This document shows, in pieces, positions 7,768-16,446 of a stretch of 37,742 bases of DNA (the stretch's first letter is position 1; each line of letters starts with the position of its first letter). The position numbers were made by a program, and so were the translations under genes. Origin of the DNA: Candidatus Pacearchaeota archaeon (lineage in GTDB: Archaea; Nanobdellota; Nanobdellia; Pacearchaeales; GW2011-AR1); the NCBI GenBank assembly GCA_016188895.1, contig JACPGZ010000044.1, positions 1 to 37,742 on the forward strand, read 5' to 3'. The notes beneath the pieces are model-generated. The model was not told the origin of the DNA. It made no database searches and was given only the letters and a program-made list of their open reading frames with translations.

Positions 7768-10465
7768 TTGCCGGAAGATTTGATGCCTTTCTCTCAAAAA
7801 TCTTATCCCTTGCTATTACTCCAAACATGCTTATAATAAAAACTCCGGTAGTTATGACAATAATCATGCCCCAGTCTACCAACGAAAGAGGCACTATATC
7901 AAAGAATCCTCTTAATGGTGTGTAAATAACTATAAGCTGTAATATTAATGATGATGCAACTGCAAGGATCAAATATTTATTGCTAAAAATTCCTATTTTA
8001 TATTCCGACCTTATTGCTTGTAACCTTGAAAGCTCCATTACTATAATTGATGTAAATGCAATAGTCTGAATCTTGCCAAGATAAAATTCAGTTCCAGAAT
8101 ATTTTATCATCGCCCATTTGAATAATATTAATACGCCCAATGTTATAAATATAGAAACATAAATAATATTAAACCCTGTTGATTTATTTAAAATTCCATC
8201 ACTAGTCTTTTTTGGAGGTCTTTTCATAACATCTTTAGGATAAGGATCAACGCCCAATGCAAGAGCTGGCAAACCATCTGTAACAAGATTAAGCCAGAGT
8301 ATCATGACCGCTGTCATTGGTAGCGGCCATCCTAAGATTATAGCGAGCAAAATCACAAGAACCTCGCCAAGATTGCAGGACAGAAGATAATTAACAAATT
8401 TCTTGATATTTTCATAAATTCCTCTGCCTTCTTCAACTGCATTAACAATGCTTGTAAAATTATCGTCCTGCAGAACCATATCGCTTGCCTCTTTTGCAAC
8501 ATCTGTCCCTGATATACCCATTGCGATTCCTAAATCAGCTTTTTTTATTGCAGGAGCGTCATTAACCCCATCTCCTGTCATTGCAACTATCTCACCTTTG
8601 CTTTGCAGCAATTCAATAATAATCACTTTATGTTTTGGCTCAACTCTTGAAAATATTGACACATTTTCAATTGCTTTAAACTGCTCTTCTCTCCCTAGCT
8701 TTGCAAAATCAAGCCCATTCATGCCCTCGCCTGAAATTCCAATTTCCCTGCCAATTGCCTCTGCTGTATTCTTGTTATCGCCAGTAACCATTATCACTCT
8801 TATCCCAGCTTCTTTGCATCTTCTAATAGATTCCTTTACCTCTGGATGAGGAGGATCAATCATCCCTTGCAACCCAACAAAGATGAGATTATCCTCTATT
8901 TTTTCATTTTTTTTATGTTCTTTATAGGCAAACCCAAGAACTCTCAAAGCACCTTTGGTAAATTCATCATTCTTTTCAAGAAGCTCTTGTCTAAGCTTGT
9001 TTCTTAATCTGATAATCTTTCCATTAATCAATATCCTTGAACATCTTTCAAGCACTTTTTCTGGCGCGCCTTTTGTAAAAACATAAGCCCTTTTTGTATC
9101 TGGGCTTACATTAATAGTGCTCATCATCTTTCTTATAGAATCAAATGGCTCCTCACTAATTCTTTTCCAAGCTTTTCTGAATTCAGCGTGTTTTATGCCG
9201 GCTTTTTCAGCGCTTATTAAAAGAGCAGCTTCTGTCGGATCTCCAATAATTTCTGCTTTATTTTTGTCAATATTTAATGATGCATTATTGCAAAGCACTC
9301 CTACATTAAAGAGCAATAATTCATTCTTTCCAAATTGCGATGCCCTATGCAATGGGCTTCCATTGCACAAAACTCTTCCCTTAATATCATAACCCTCTCC
9401 CCCAACTTGAATATCTTTCAAATTTGCATAAGCTACCTTGACAGTCATCTCATTTTTTGTTAAAGTGCCCGTCTTATCAGTAGCAATTATAGTTGTCTCT
9501 CCAAGTGTCTCAACAGATGGCAATCTCCTGATAAGAGCGTTTCTCTTTACCATCTTTATCACGCCAAGGGCAAGAACAATTGTGACAATTGCAGGCAATC
9601 CTTCAGGAACAGCTGCAACAGCAAGTGATACAGCTATTAAAAACCATGTTTTAGATGCAAATACAAAATCAAGAAATTGACCTTGAAATAATAATTTTAT
9701 AAGCCCTTCTTTTACAACTCCCAGGATAAATACTATAAAACAAATAAAAATAATTGCCACTCCTATATACTTCCCAAAATGCTCAAGCTTCCTTTGAAGA
9801 GGAGTTGGCTCTTCTTTAAACTCAGAAACAAGCCCGGCAATCTTTCCTATCTCGCTATTCATCCCAGTTGCAACAACAACTGCCCTTGCCTTGCCTCTGG
9901 TGATAGTTGTTCCTGAAAATAGCATATTCCTCTGGTCTGCAATTGTCACCTCTTTATCAATTGCATCAGAGTGTTTTGAAACAGGCATGGATTCTCCTGT
10001 TAAAGATGCCTCTGAACTCTCAAACGAAATTGCTTCAATAATTCTCGCGTCAGCAGATATTTTGTTTCCTTCCTCTAAAAGCATAATATCGCCCGGCACA
10101 ATTTCTTTTGTATCAATAAGAATAATTTGGCTGTTTCTTATTACCTTTGATTTTAACTCAGTTAATTTTTTAAGAGCCTCAATTGCCTTTTCAGCCTTAT
10201 ACTCCTGAACAAAACCAAAAAATGCGTTAAATAATAAAATTACAAGTATAACAACTGAATCAATGTACTCCCCAGAAATAAGCGAGATTAAAACAGCAAA
10301 CAAAAGAATATAAATAATGAAACTTCTGAATTGGCTGAAAAACAACACAATCAGATTTATTTTCTTTTTTGCTTTCAGCTCATTCAAGCCGTATTGAGAT
10401 TTTCTCTTTTCAACTTCTTCATTGCTCAATCCGTTCTCAGCATCTACATTCAATTCTTTAAGCAC
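7757..10465 (-). CDS. P-type cation-transporting ATPase, 5' end displaced by an insertion
   Basis: DKTGTLTKNEMTV, TGES, MTGDGVNDAPAIKKADLGIAMG; start at a GTG within the 18-bp repeat; missing N-terminal codons are at 17961-18005. Confidence 0.93.
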   Translation of the reverse strand: MLKELNVDAENGLSNEEVEKRKSQYGLNELKAKKKINLIVLFFSQFRSFIIYILLFAVLISLISGEYIDSVVILVILLFNAFFGFVQEYKAEKAIEALKKLTELKSKVIRNSQIILIDTKEIVPGDIMLLEEGNKISADARIIEAISFESSEASLTGESMPVSKHSDAIDKEVTIADQRNMLFSGTTITRGKARAVVVATGMNSEIGKIAGLVSEFKEEPTPLQRKLEHFGKYIGVAIIFICFIVFILGVVKEGLIKLLFQGQFLDFVFASKTWFLIAVSLAVAAVPEGLPAIVTIVLALGVIKMVKRNALIRRLPSVETLGETTIIATDKTGTLTKNEMTVKVAYANLKDIQVGGEGYDIKGRVLCNGSPLHRASQFGKNELLLFNVGVLCNNASLNIDKNKAEIIGDPTEAALLISAEKAGIKHAEFRKAWKRISEEPFDSIRKMMSTINVSPDTKRAYVFTKGAPEKVLERCSRILINGKIIRLRNKLRQELLEKNDEFTKGALRVLGFAYKEHKKNEKIEDNLIFVGLQGMIDPPHPEVKESIRRCKEAGIRVIMVTGDNKNTAEAIGREIGISGEGMNGLDFAKLGREEQFKAIENVSIFSRVEPKHKVIIIELLQSKGEIVAMTGDGVNDAPAIKKADLGIAMGISGTDVAKEASDMVLQDDNFTSIVNAVEEGRGIYENIKKFVNYLLSCNLGEVLVILLAIILGWPLPMTAVMILWLNLVTDGLPALALGVDPYPKDVMKRPPKKTSDGILNKSTGFNIIYVSIFITLGVLILFKWAMIKYSGTEFYLGKIQTIAFTSIIVMELSRLQAIRSEYKIGIFSNKYLILAVASSLILQLIVIYTPLRGFFDIVPLSLVDWGMIIVITTGVFIISMFGVIARDKIFERKASNLPATKF

Positions 10466-13400
10466 TTCTTCTGCGTAAGATTAAAGATTTCGTCTCTATT
10501 TGTACTTACATTAACATATCTGCTTTGTGTAATAAAACCTATCTTACTTACGTTAATAGTATAATTATTTTGATTACTAATCGCTGTTTTAGTTTGCCAA
10601 TAATCCAAGAGTATTTGTTGAGATATTCTACCATTACTAGATGTAAGAGCAGAAAACATAAAAGCGCCAGAAACATTCCATGCTGTTACATTGGCTTGGT
10701 CTATAGGATTTCCACTAGTTACATTTCTTACTAAAGCATCCAAATACCAATGAACATTAATAATACCGCCGGCAATATACATCTTATTATTTGCAATAGT
10801 AACATTAGTAAAATTAATGGTATTGGAGAATGTTGCATCAAGGAATGTGCCATTAGCTGCTGCGTGTGAAGCATTAATGACTGTATCATAAAAGTTATTA
10901 TTTGGAGATGTACCATCTAATCCAGCTATATAAATTCCATGTGCGGTAGCATTAAATGTCTGGATGGTGCTATTACTAAATGTATTATTAGAACTTGAAT
11001 CCAGTTCTATACCATATGATCCTTCACCATAAGTAAAAATTGTTGTATGATCTACTCTGTTAAAATGTGAGTTTGGAAGTAAATAAATACCGCTTGCTCC
11101 ACTACCTAAAGTCTTAACTGCATTACCTCTAAAGATGTTATTTGAACTCGAAGAAAATCTAACTCCAGCCGTTGTACTCCCATAGGTTGTAATATTATTA
11201 TTTATAATATTATTATAATTGGAAGATGATGATATTAACATACCGAAGCCGGAAGTTCCGTATGTAATTATACTATTATTGTCTACTTTATTATAATGTG
11301 AGTTTGAAAACAAAATAATACCATACGCCTGATTTCCTGAGGTGTTAATAGTATTGTGAATTACCGTTCCATTGCTAGCTCCTCTCAAGTAAATAGCATA
11401 TTTGTTGTTAGTTGAAACATTATTTTCATTAATTTTACAATTCTTTATAGTTGTAAAGTTGTAGCCACCAGAATATATACCATATCCACCTGAACCATTT
11501 TTTGCATAGTTAATGCTATATCCTTTACAATCAAGTATAACCTTGTTTGCAGTGACATTAAAACAAGTTCCATTAGAACTAACACTGGCATTCAAATTGT
11601 AGAGAGTGTTGGAGTTATTTAATTCTCTGCAAGTTGTTATGTTAATAATTAATGGCGCAATATAAATCATCTTTATTGGAGCATGAGCAAGAATTTGTCC
11701 ATAATAAAATGTAATATTATCACTATTAAATAATATCTGAAGCATATTTCCTATTTTATCATAAGAATAATTGAGTATATTACTTGTATTTTGATTGTTA
11801 TCGAGAATACTCGTATAAGTTAATCGATCTAAATTATCATAATCCATAGAAAATATTCTAAGATTAACTGTATCATTAATCTTTTTAATATTTCCAACAG
11901 AATCATATTCGTAATTCAGATCTTGTTTGTTATTTGTCTTTATTCTATTTAATCTAAAGTTCTCGTTATTGTATGTAAAATTAGTTTCTAAATTATTGTT
12001 ATATCTTCTGTTAATTGGTTGATCTTTCTCATTATAAGAAATATTTATAATACCTTCAATCTCTGATAACTTCCCATTAATAGAATAATGATATTTTATA
12101 CTACTTCTATCAGGAAGCTGTTTTATGACTATTCTATTTAAGGAATCATATGTCCAATTCAAAATAAACCTCTTACCGTCTATAATTTTTTCTTCTTTTA
12201 TTTTTCTTAAACGATCATCATAAGTATAATTCATTATAATGTTATTAATTCTTACTTCAGAAAGCGTATTATTTTTATTTCTATCATATACATAAGTAAT
12301 ATTTTCACTTGAAGAATTTTTTTTAATAAGTCGATTTAATTCGTCATATTGAAGTGAGATAGTAATATTTCTATTATCTTTCTGCACAATAAGATTCCCC
12401 AGATTATCATATGAATAGTTCCATGTTCCTAAATCTGGATCACGAAATAAAATCTTTCTTCCTAAACTATCATATGTATAATTAAAAGTATTATTTTTTG
12501 CGTCTCGTATTTGAATTAAATCACCAACAGGATTATAATTATAATTAGTCTCATAAGTTTCTCCAGAATTATATTCTATAACTTTTATTATTTGTTGATA
12601 TGCATCAATTTGATAATCTTTCCTATTATTATTTTCATTATAAATAGTAATATTCCAATGATTATAACTTATATTTCTTTGTGTTCCATCCGGGTTAGTT
12701 ATTTTAATAAGCCTATTTAATTGATCATAAACATAATTAGTTTTATTTATTGTTTGGTTTGGTGTACTATAATTGTTATTATAATCTATGAGATAAGGAT
12801 TACTTTGTTCTTTTATTCTTCCCAAATCATCATAATAGATGTCATATACTATCTGCTTTTGTGAATTATCTCCTTCGTATTTACTTTGAATTAATCTTCC
12901 AAATCCATCATAAAATATCCATTCATCAAAGGTATTATTTTTTCCGCTTTCCTCTAGTTGCATTATTTTTATTTTTTCAGGAGAAATCCCATCAAATTCA
13001 TAGATATATGTTTTTGTAGAAGATGTAATATTATCATAAGGTAATATTTCTTTAGTTAATCTTCCAAATATATCATATGTATAATTTGTTATATTTCCAT
13101 TAGAATTAGTTTCTGCCAGCAAATTACCTGTTCCCAGATCATAATTGTAATTTATTGTATGATTTTTTGCATTGATAATTCTATCTACAAAAGTATTTGT
13201 AGTATCTCTTATACCGTAAATATATTGAGTAAGATATCCATTTGCATCTGTTTCATTTACTAGATTGCCAAAACTATTATAGCTATAATTTATTGTAATA
13301 TTTTTATTTGAAGTATCGATCCAGTCAAACCGAGTTGTTAAACCTCCCTTTGTAGGCACTTGATTATACTGAAGATTGTCATAAATGTAAAATCTTTCTC

Positions 13401-15423
13401 TTATTTTTGTTATATTATCAGAATCTAAAAGAGTATAATGTTTAAGCCTGTCTACGATCCATGTAGCACTATTATTCAAATACTTAAAATACTCGTATCT
13501 GTCATCATTTGAATTGTTAATATCACCTTTATGATGTTTTTTGATAAGATTCCCAAATTCATCATAACTATAACTAATATTTTTTATTTTAGGATTTGTC
13601 AATGTTCCATCATAAGTATATTCAGATTCTTCAATTAAAAGAGTAATAAAATAACCATTTCTTTGAGTAGAATTCCATGAAAATTCCTTTTTTTGGTAAG
13701 GAGTTCCTTGATTATCCAAAACCTCTGTCTTGTATTCGTGACCTTTACGACTATCATCTTGATGGAACCAATGTTTTATTACTTCATTATCGATTTTTTC
13801 TTCTACATATCCGAATCCACGGAATTCTTTATCTTGATAATCATAAGCTCCGCTAGAATAATTATAAAGAGAAATTAAAGAAAGATTATGGCTACTATTT
13901 ATACCATTATTTTCAGTTATATTAGCAACAACCCAGATATTAAAACTAAGGTCACTTATACTATCGTTGCCTGTATTGTTTAAATAAGTGGATTTTTGGT
14001 AATCAATGGAGATTTTGCCACCGAATTGCGTTGTAATGTTCTTTAGTAGATAAGCTTTTGATGCATTGTTAAGCCATACCTCTGAATAGTTAGTATCAAA
14101 TGAAGCAGAAGTTCTACCAAGAATTAGATCTGGTAATCCATCTCCGTTTATATCGGCTAGTCTAAGTCCTCTGTCATAATCTTCAAAAGAGTTGTATATA
14201 AACTCAAGATGAGTTGGAATACTCCAATTAGTATTTCTAACCCATCCAGTACCATTATTTATCCAAACCTTCCTAACAGAAGGGGCATTATTACCAATCC
14301 AAGCTCGAATAATATCGACTAAGCCATCTCCGTTTATATCGGCTAGTCTCGTTCCCCTATCATTAGAGTCACCTACAGGCCCTACAAAGAAGTCTCTATC
14401 TTCCCATGTCCAATTAGCAGTATAGTTATACCAGCCCGTGATTTCTTTTATATAATCAAATCTTGTTGAAGGCAGGATAGTTGTACCATCATCTCCATAT
14501 TGTGTTATATTTGAAATAAAACTCAAATGCCCTGTCCCAAATTTCGTATAATCTACAACATATCGTCTTACTAACTTATTATCTGTAGTAATATTTATCT
14601 CTTTTAATCTTCTAGACTCTCTTACTTTACTTCCTTGATAATATACTAAAGACATATCTGGCCTATCAGAAGATTCAAAAATAAATTCTATTTTGCGCTT
14701 TCTATCATTATTATATTCAATCTTATTAGGATAAATAGCTCCCATATCATTTGGAAAAGGATTTTCTTTATATGTATAAAAAATAGAATTACCATAAGTA
14801 TCATTAACTAAATCTAAATTCCATCTCCAAACATAATTATAATCTGTTGATAAAGTTTCAGAATCATTATTAAAACCAAATCTATATACTATTCCATCTT
14901 TTGTTTTAACAATCCAATATTCTCCTTTAGAATTATTACCGTTACTCTTATTTTCTATAAATATAAAAGTATCTATTTTAGTGTGATATCTTGTTTCATT
15001 TGATACATAAATAAGATCGTATAAAAATCCGTTCAAAACCATTTTAAATTTATTATCAGGAATATTATTTGGAGTATAATTAACATCGCGTTGTATATAA
15101 CTTTGGGGAAGACTCCATCCTGTTCCAAGAAATCCTGGTCTTTGTGCTGTATCGTGACTATTGTAAAAAAGATTTAATTTAGGTTGTAGGCTATTAGTAC
15201 CTGGAGGAACTTCCAATGGATAAGAATATACAAATGCTCCACTAAATAGATCTACTTTAAATGCGTCTGAAGATTTTAATTCGCCTATCTTTGGTATAAC
15301 TGGATCATGAAGATAAGATAATTGAGAGGGTGGTCCTGATTGTGCCAATATTATTTGAATATTTGTAAATATCGAAATAATAAATACTAGATAAAATATT
15401 AAGATAAAATTTTTGACAGCCAT
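10450..15423 (-). CDS. Giant secreted FG-GAP/YD-repeat (Rhs/TcB-like) protein with C-terminal right-handed beta-helix
   Basis: Signal peptide; KVDLFSGAFVYSYPLEVPPGTNSLQPKLNLFYNS (SpvB-like); two LADINGDG repeats; many YD repeats (NYTYDSLGRK, NYSYDNLGNL); C-terminal NITTCRELNNSNTLYNL...YGIILFSNSHYNKVDNNSI beta-helix repeats. Confidence 0.9.
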   Translation of the reverse strand: MAVKNFILIFYLVFIISIFTNIQIILAQSGPPSQLSYLHDPVIPKIGELKSSDAFKVDLFSGAFVYSYPLEVPPGTNSLQPKLNLFYNSHDTAQRPGFLGTGWSLPQSYIQRDVNYTPNNIPDNKFKMVLNGFLYDLIYVSNETRYHTKIDTFIFIENKSNGNNSKGEYWIVKTKDGIVYRFGFNNDSETLSTDYNYVWRWNLDLVNDTYGNSIFYTYKENPFPNDMGAIYPNKIEYNNDRKRKIEFIFESSDRPDMSLVYYQGSKVRESRRLKEINITTDNKLVRRYVVDYTKFGTGHLSFISNITQYGDDGTTILPSTRFDYIKEITGWYNYTANWTWEDRDFFVGPVGDSNDRGTRLADINGDGLVDIIRAWIGNNAPSVRKVWINNGTGWVRNTNWSIPTHLEFIYNSFEDYDRGLRLADINGDGLPDLILGRTSASFDTNYSEVWLNNASKAYLLKNITTQFGGKISIDYQKSTYLNNTGNDSISDLSFNIWVVANITENNGINSSHNLSLISLYNYSSGAYDYQDKEFRGFGYVEEKIDNEVIKHWFHQDDSRKGHEYKTEVLDNQGTPYQKKEFSWNSTQRNGYFITLLIEESEYTYDGTLTNPKIKNISYSYDEFGNLIKKHHKGDINNSNDDRYEYFKYLNNSATWIVDRLKHYTLLDSDNITKIRERFYIYDNLQYNQVPTKGGLTTRFDWIDTSNKNITINYSYNSFGNLVNETDANGYLTQYIYGIRDTTNTFVDRIINAKNHTINYNYDLGTGNLLAETNSNGNITNYTYDIFGRLTKEILPYDNITSSTKTYIYEFDGISPEKIKIMQLEESGKNNTFDEWIFYDGFGRLIQSKYEGDNSQKQIVYDIYYDDLGRIKEQSNPYLIDYNNNYSTPNQTINKTNYVYDQLNRLIKITNPDGTQRNISYNHWNITIYNENNNRKDYQIDAYQQIIKVIEYNSGETYETNYNYNPVGDLIQIRDAKNNTFNYTYDSLGRKILFRDPDLGTWNYSYDNLGNLIVQKDNRNITISLQYDELNRLIKKNSSSENITYVYDRNKNNTLSEVRINNIIMNYTYDDRLRKIKEEKIIDGKRFILNWTYDSLNRIVIKQLPDRSSIKYHYSINGKLSEIEGIINISYNEKDQPINRRYNNNLETNFTYNNENFRLNRIKTNNKQDLNYEYDSVGNIKKINDTVNLRIFSMDYDNLDRLTYTSILDNNQNTSNILNYSYDKIGNMLQILFNSDNITFYYGQILAHAPIKMIYIAPLIINITTCRELNNSNTLYNLNASVSSNGTCFNVTANKVILDCKGYSINYAKNGSGGYGIYSGGYNFTTIKNCKINENNVSTNNKYAIYLRGASNGTVIHNTINTSGNQAYGIILFSNSHYNKVDNNSIITYGTSGFGMLISSSSNYNNIINNNITTYGSTTAGVRFSSSSNNIFRGNAVKTLGSGASGIYLLPNSHFNRVDHTTIFTYGEGSYGIELDSSSNNTFSNSTIQTFNATAHGIYIAGLDGTSPNNNFYDTVINASHAAANGTFLDATFSNTINFTNVTIANNKMYIAGGIINVHWYLDALVRNVTSGNPIDQANVTAWNVSGAFMFSALTSSNGRISQQILLDYWQTKTAISNQNNYTINVSKIGFITQSRYVNVSTNRDEIFNLTQKKCLKN
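10457..10474. repeat. 18-bp direct repeat, left copy (ATPase codons AEEVLK)
   Basis: tttaagcacttcttctgc identical to 17961-17978. Confidence 0.95.
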
Positions 15424-15948
15424 TTAATTAATAATCAATTTTCCTCCTTTTTCTTTCCATTCTTTTACCCTTTTACTTATATACATATCCCCCCATCTGA
15501 TATAGTTTTTCTTTTTTTTTATCCATCTTCCAATTTGTTCGTACCATTTTTGGAATTCTTTTGGTTTTTCAATTAATTTATAACCAAAAAATGTTTTTTT
15601 CCAATATTTCATTTGAACCCAAATCCTACCCCAACGCAATTCATTTTTATTCATATAACAAAGAGAAAGTTCTATAACTGGAGAAATATCTTCATCTATG
15701 TAGTATATTTTTCTTTTATCTAAATAAGTAAAAATAATTTTATCAGGTATATCACGATTCCATAAATATATTTTATCTTTAACATTCATTAATGAATGAA
15801 TATCTAATTCTAATATTTGAGGAACTTGATTCTTAGATTTGCTAGCTATAATCTCAACCTTTCCAGTATTTTTTACAAATTCTATAAATTCTTTTGCATC
15901 TTCCGGTAACATATAAAAGTTTACTTGTCTTCCCATTTTATCTATCAT
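15424..15948 (-). CDS. Putative immunity protein 2
   Basis: MIDKMGRQVNFYMLPEDAKEFIEFV...; N-terminus paralogous to the 15973 ORF; located after an Rhs-core toxin gene. Confidence 0.6.
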   Translation of the reverse strand: MIDKMGRQVNFYMLPEDAKEFIEFVKNTGKVEIIASKSKNQVPQILELDIHSLMNVKDKIYLWNRDIPDKIIFTYLDKRKIYYIDEDISPVIELSLCYMNKNELRWGRIWVQMKYWKKTFFGYKLIEKPKEFQKWYEQIGRWIKKKKNYIRWGDMYISKRVKEWKEKGGKLIIN

Positions 15949-15959
15949 AAGGATGATAA
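15925..15959. repeat. 35-bp direct repeat copy 1: toxin 3' end plus immunity 5' end
   Basis: ttgtcttcccattttatctatcataaggatgataa, identical to 16405-16439. Confidence 0.95.
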
Positions 15960-15972
15960 TTTACATTTTAGT

Positions 15973-16446
15973 TTATCCATAATATGCTCCTTTATTGTAT
16001 TTACAATTTTTTTTAATCCATTTAATTATTGAATTATACCATTTCTCAAATTCTTCAATGTCATAATCAAGTTTACTATGTGTAAAATATTTATCCCAAT
16101 AAAGTCGTCCTTCTTGATTATCTTTACTTCTTGTAAATTCTATCACTGGTTTTCCGGAGGAATGAAAGACATAATTATATCCATCTTTTCTGTATTCTCT
16201 TTTTATTTCTGTAAATTCTGGTTTAAAAGAAAATTTTTTGTTCCATATGCAAAAACTCCAATTATATGGGCCTTTTGGAGGCAATTCCTTAAGTATAATC
16301 ATAGATCTTCCCTTACTCCATGGATATATCAGAACTATGTTCTCATCTATAAAAAGGAAATTTATAAATTCTCTTTCTTTTTCCTCTGACCAAAAAATCG
16401 CAATTTGTCTTCCCATTTTATCTATCATAAGGATGATAAATAACAT
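15973..16446 (-). CDS. Putative immunity protein 1 (likely start 16428 or 16416)
   Basis: MIDKMGRQIAIFWSEEKEREFINFL...; overlaps or abuts the toxin stop. Confidence 0.6.
   Translation of the reverse strand: MLFIILMIDKMGRQIAIFWSEEKEREFINFLFIDENIVLIYPWSKGRSMIILKELPPKGPYNWSFCIWNKKFSFKPEFTEIKREYRKDGYNYVFHSSGKPVIEFTRSKDNQEGRLYWDKYFTHSKLDYDIEEFEKWYNSIIKWIKKNCKYNKGAYYG
16405..16439. repeat. 35-bp direct repeat copy 2: authentic toxin stop/immunity start junction
   Basis: Encodes YHPYDR* of the toxin and MIDKMGRQ of immunity protein 1. Confidence 0.95.

Noticed and set aside
8448-10208. Several plus-strand ORFs (8448-8849, 9117-9392, 9438-9680, 9891-10208)
   Set aside because: Antisense shadows of the P-type ATPase coding sequence.
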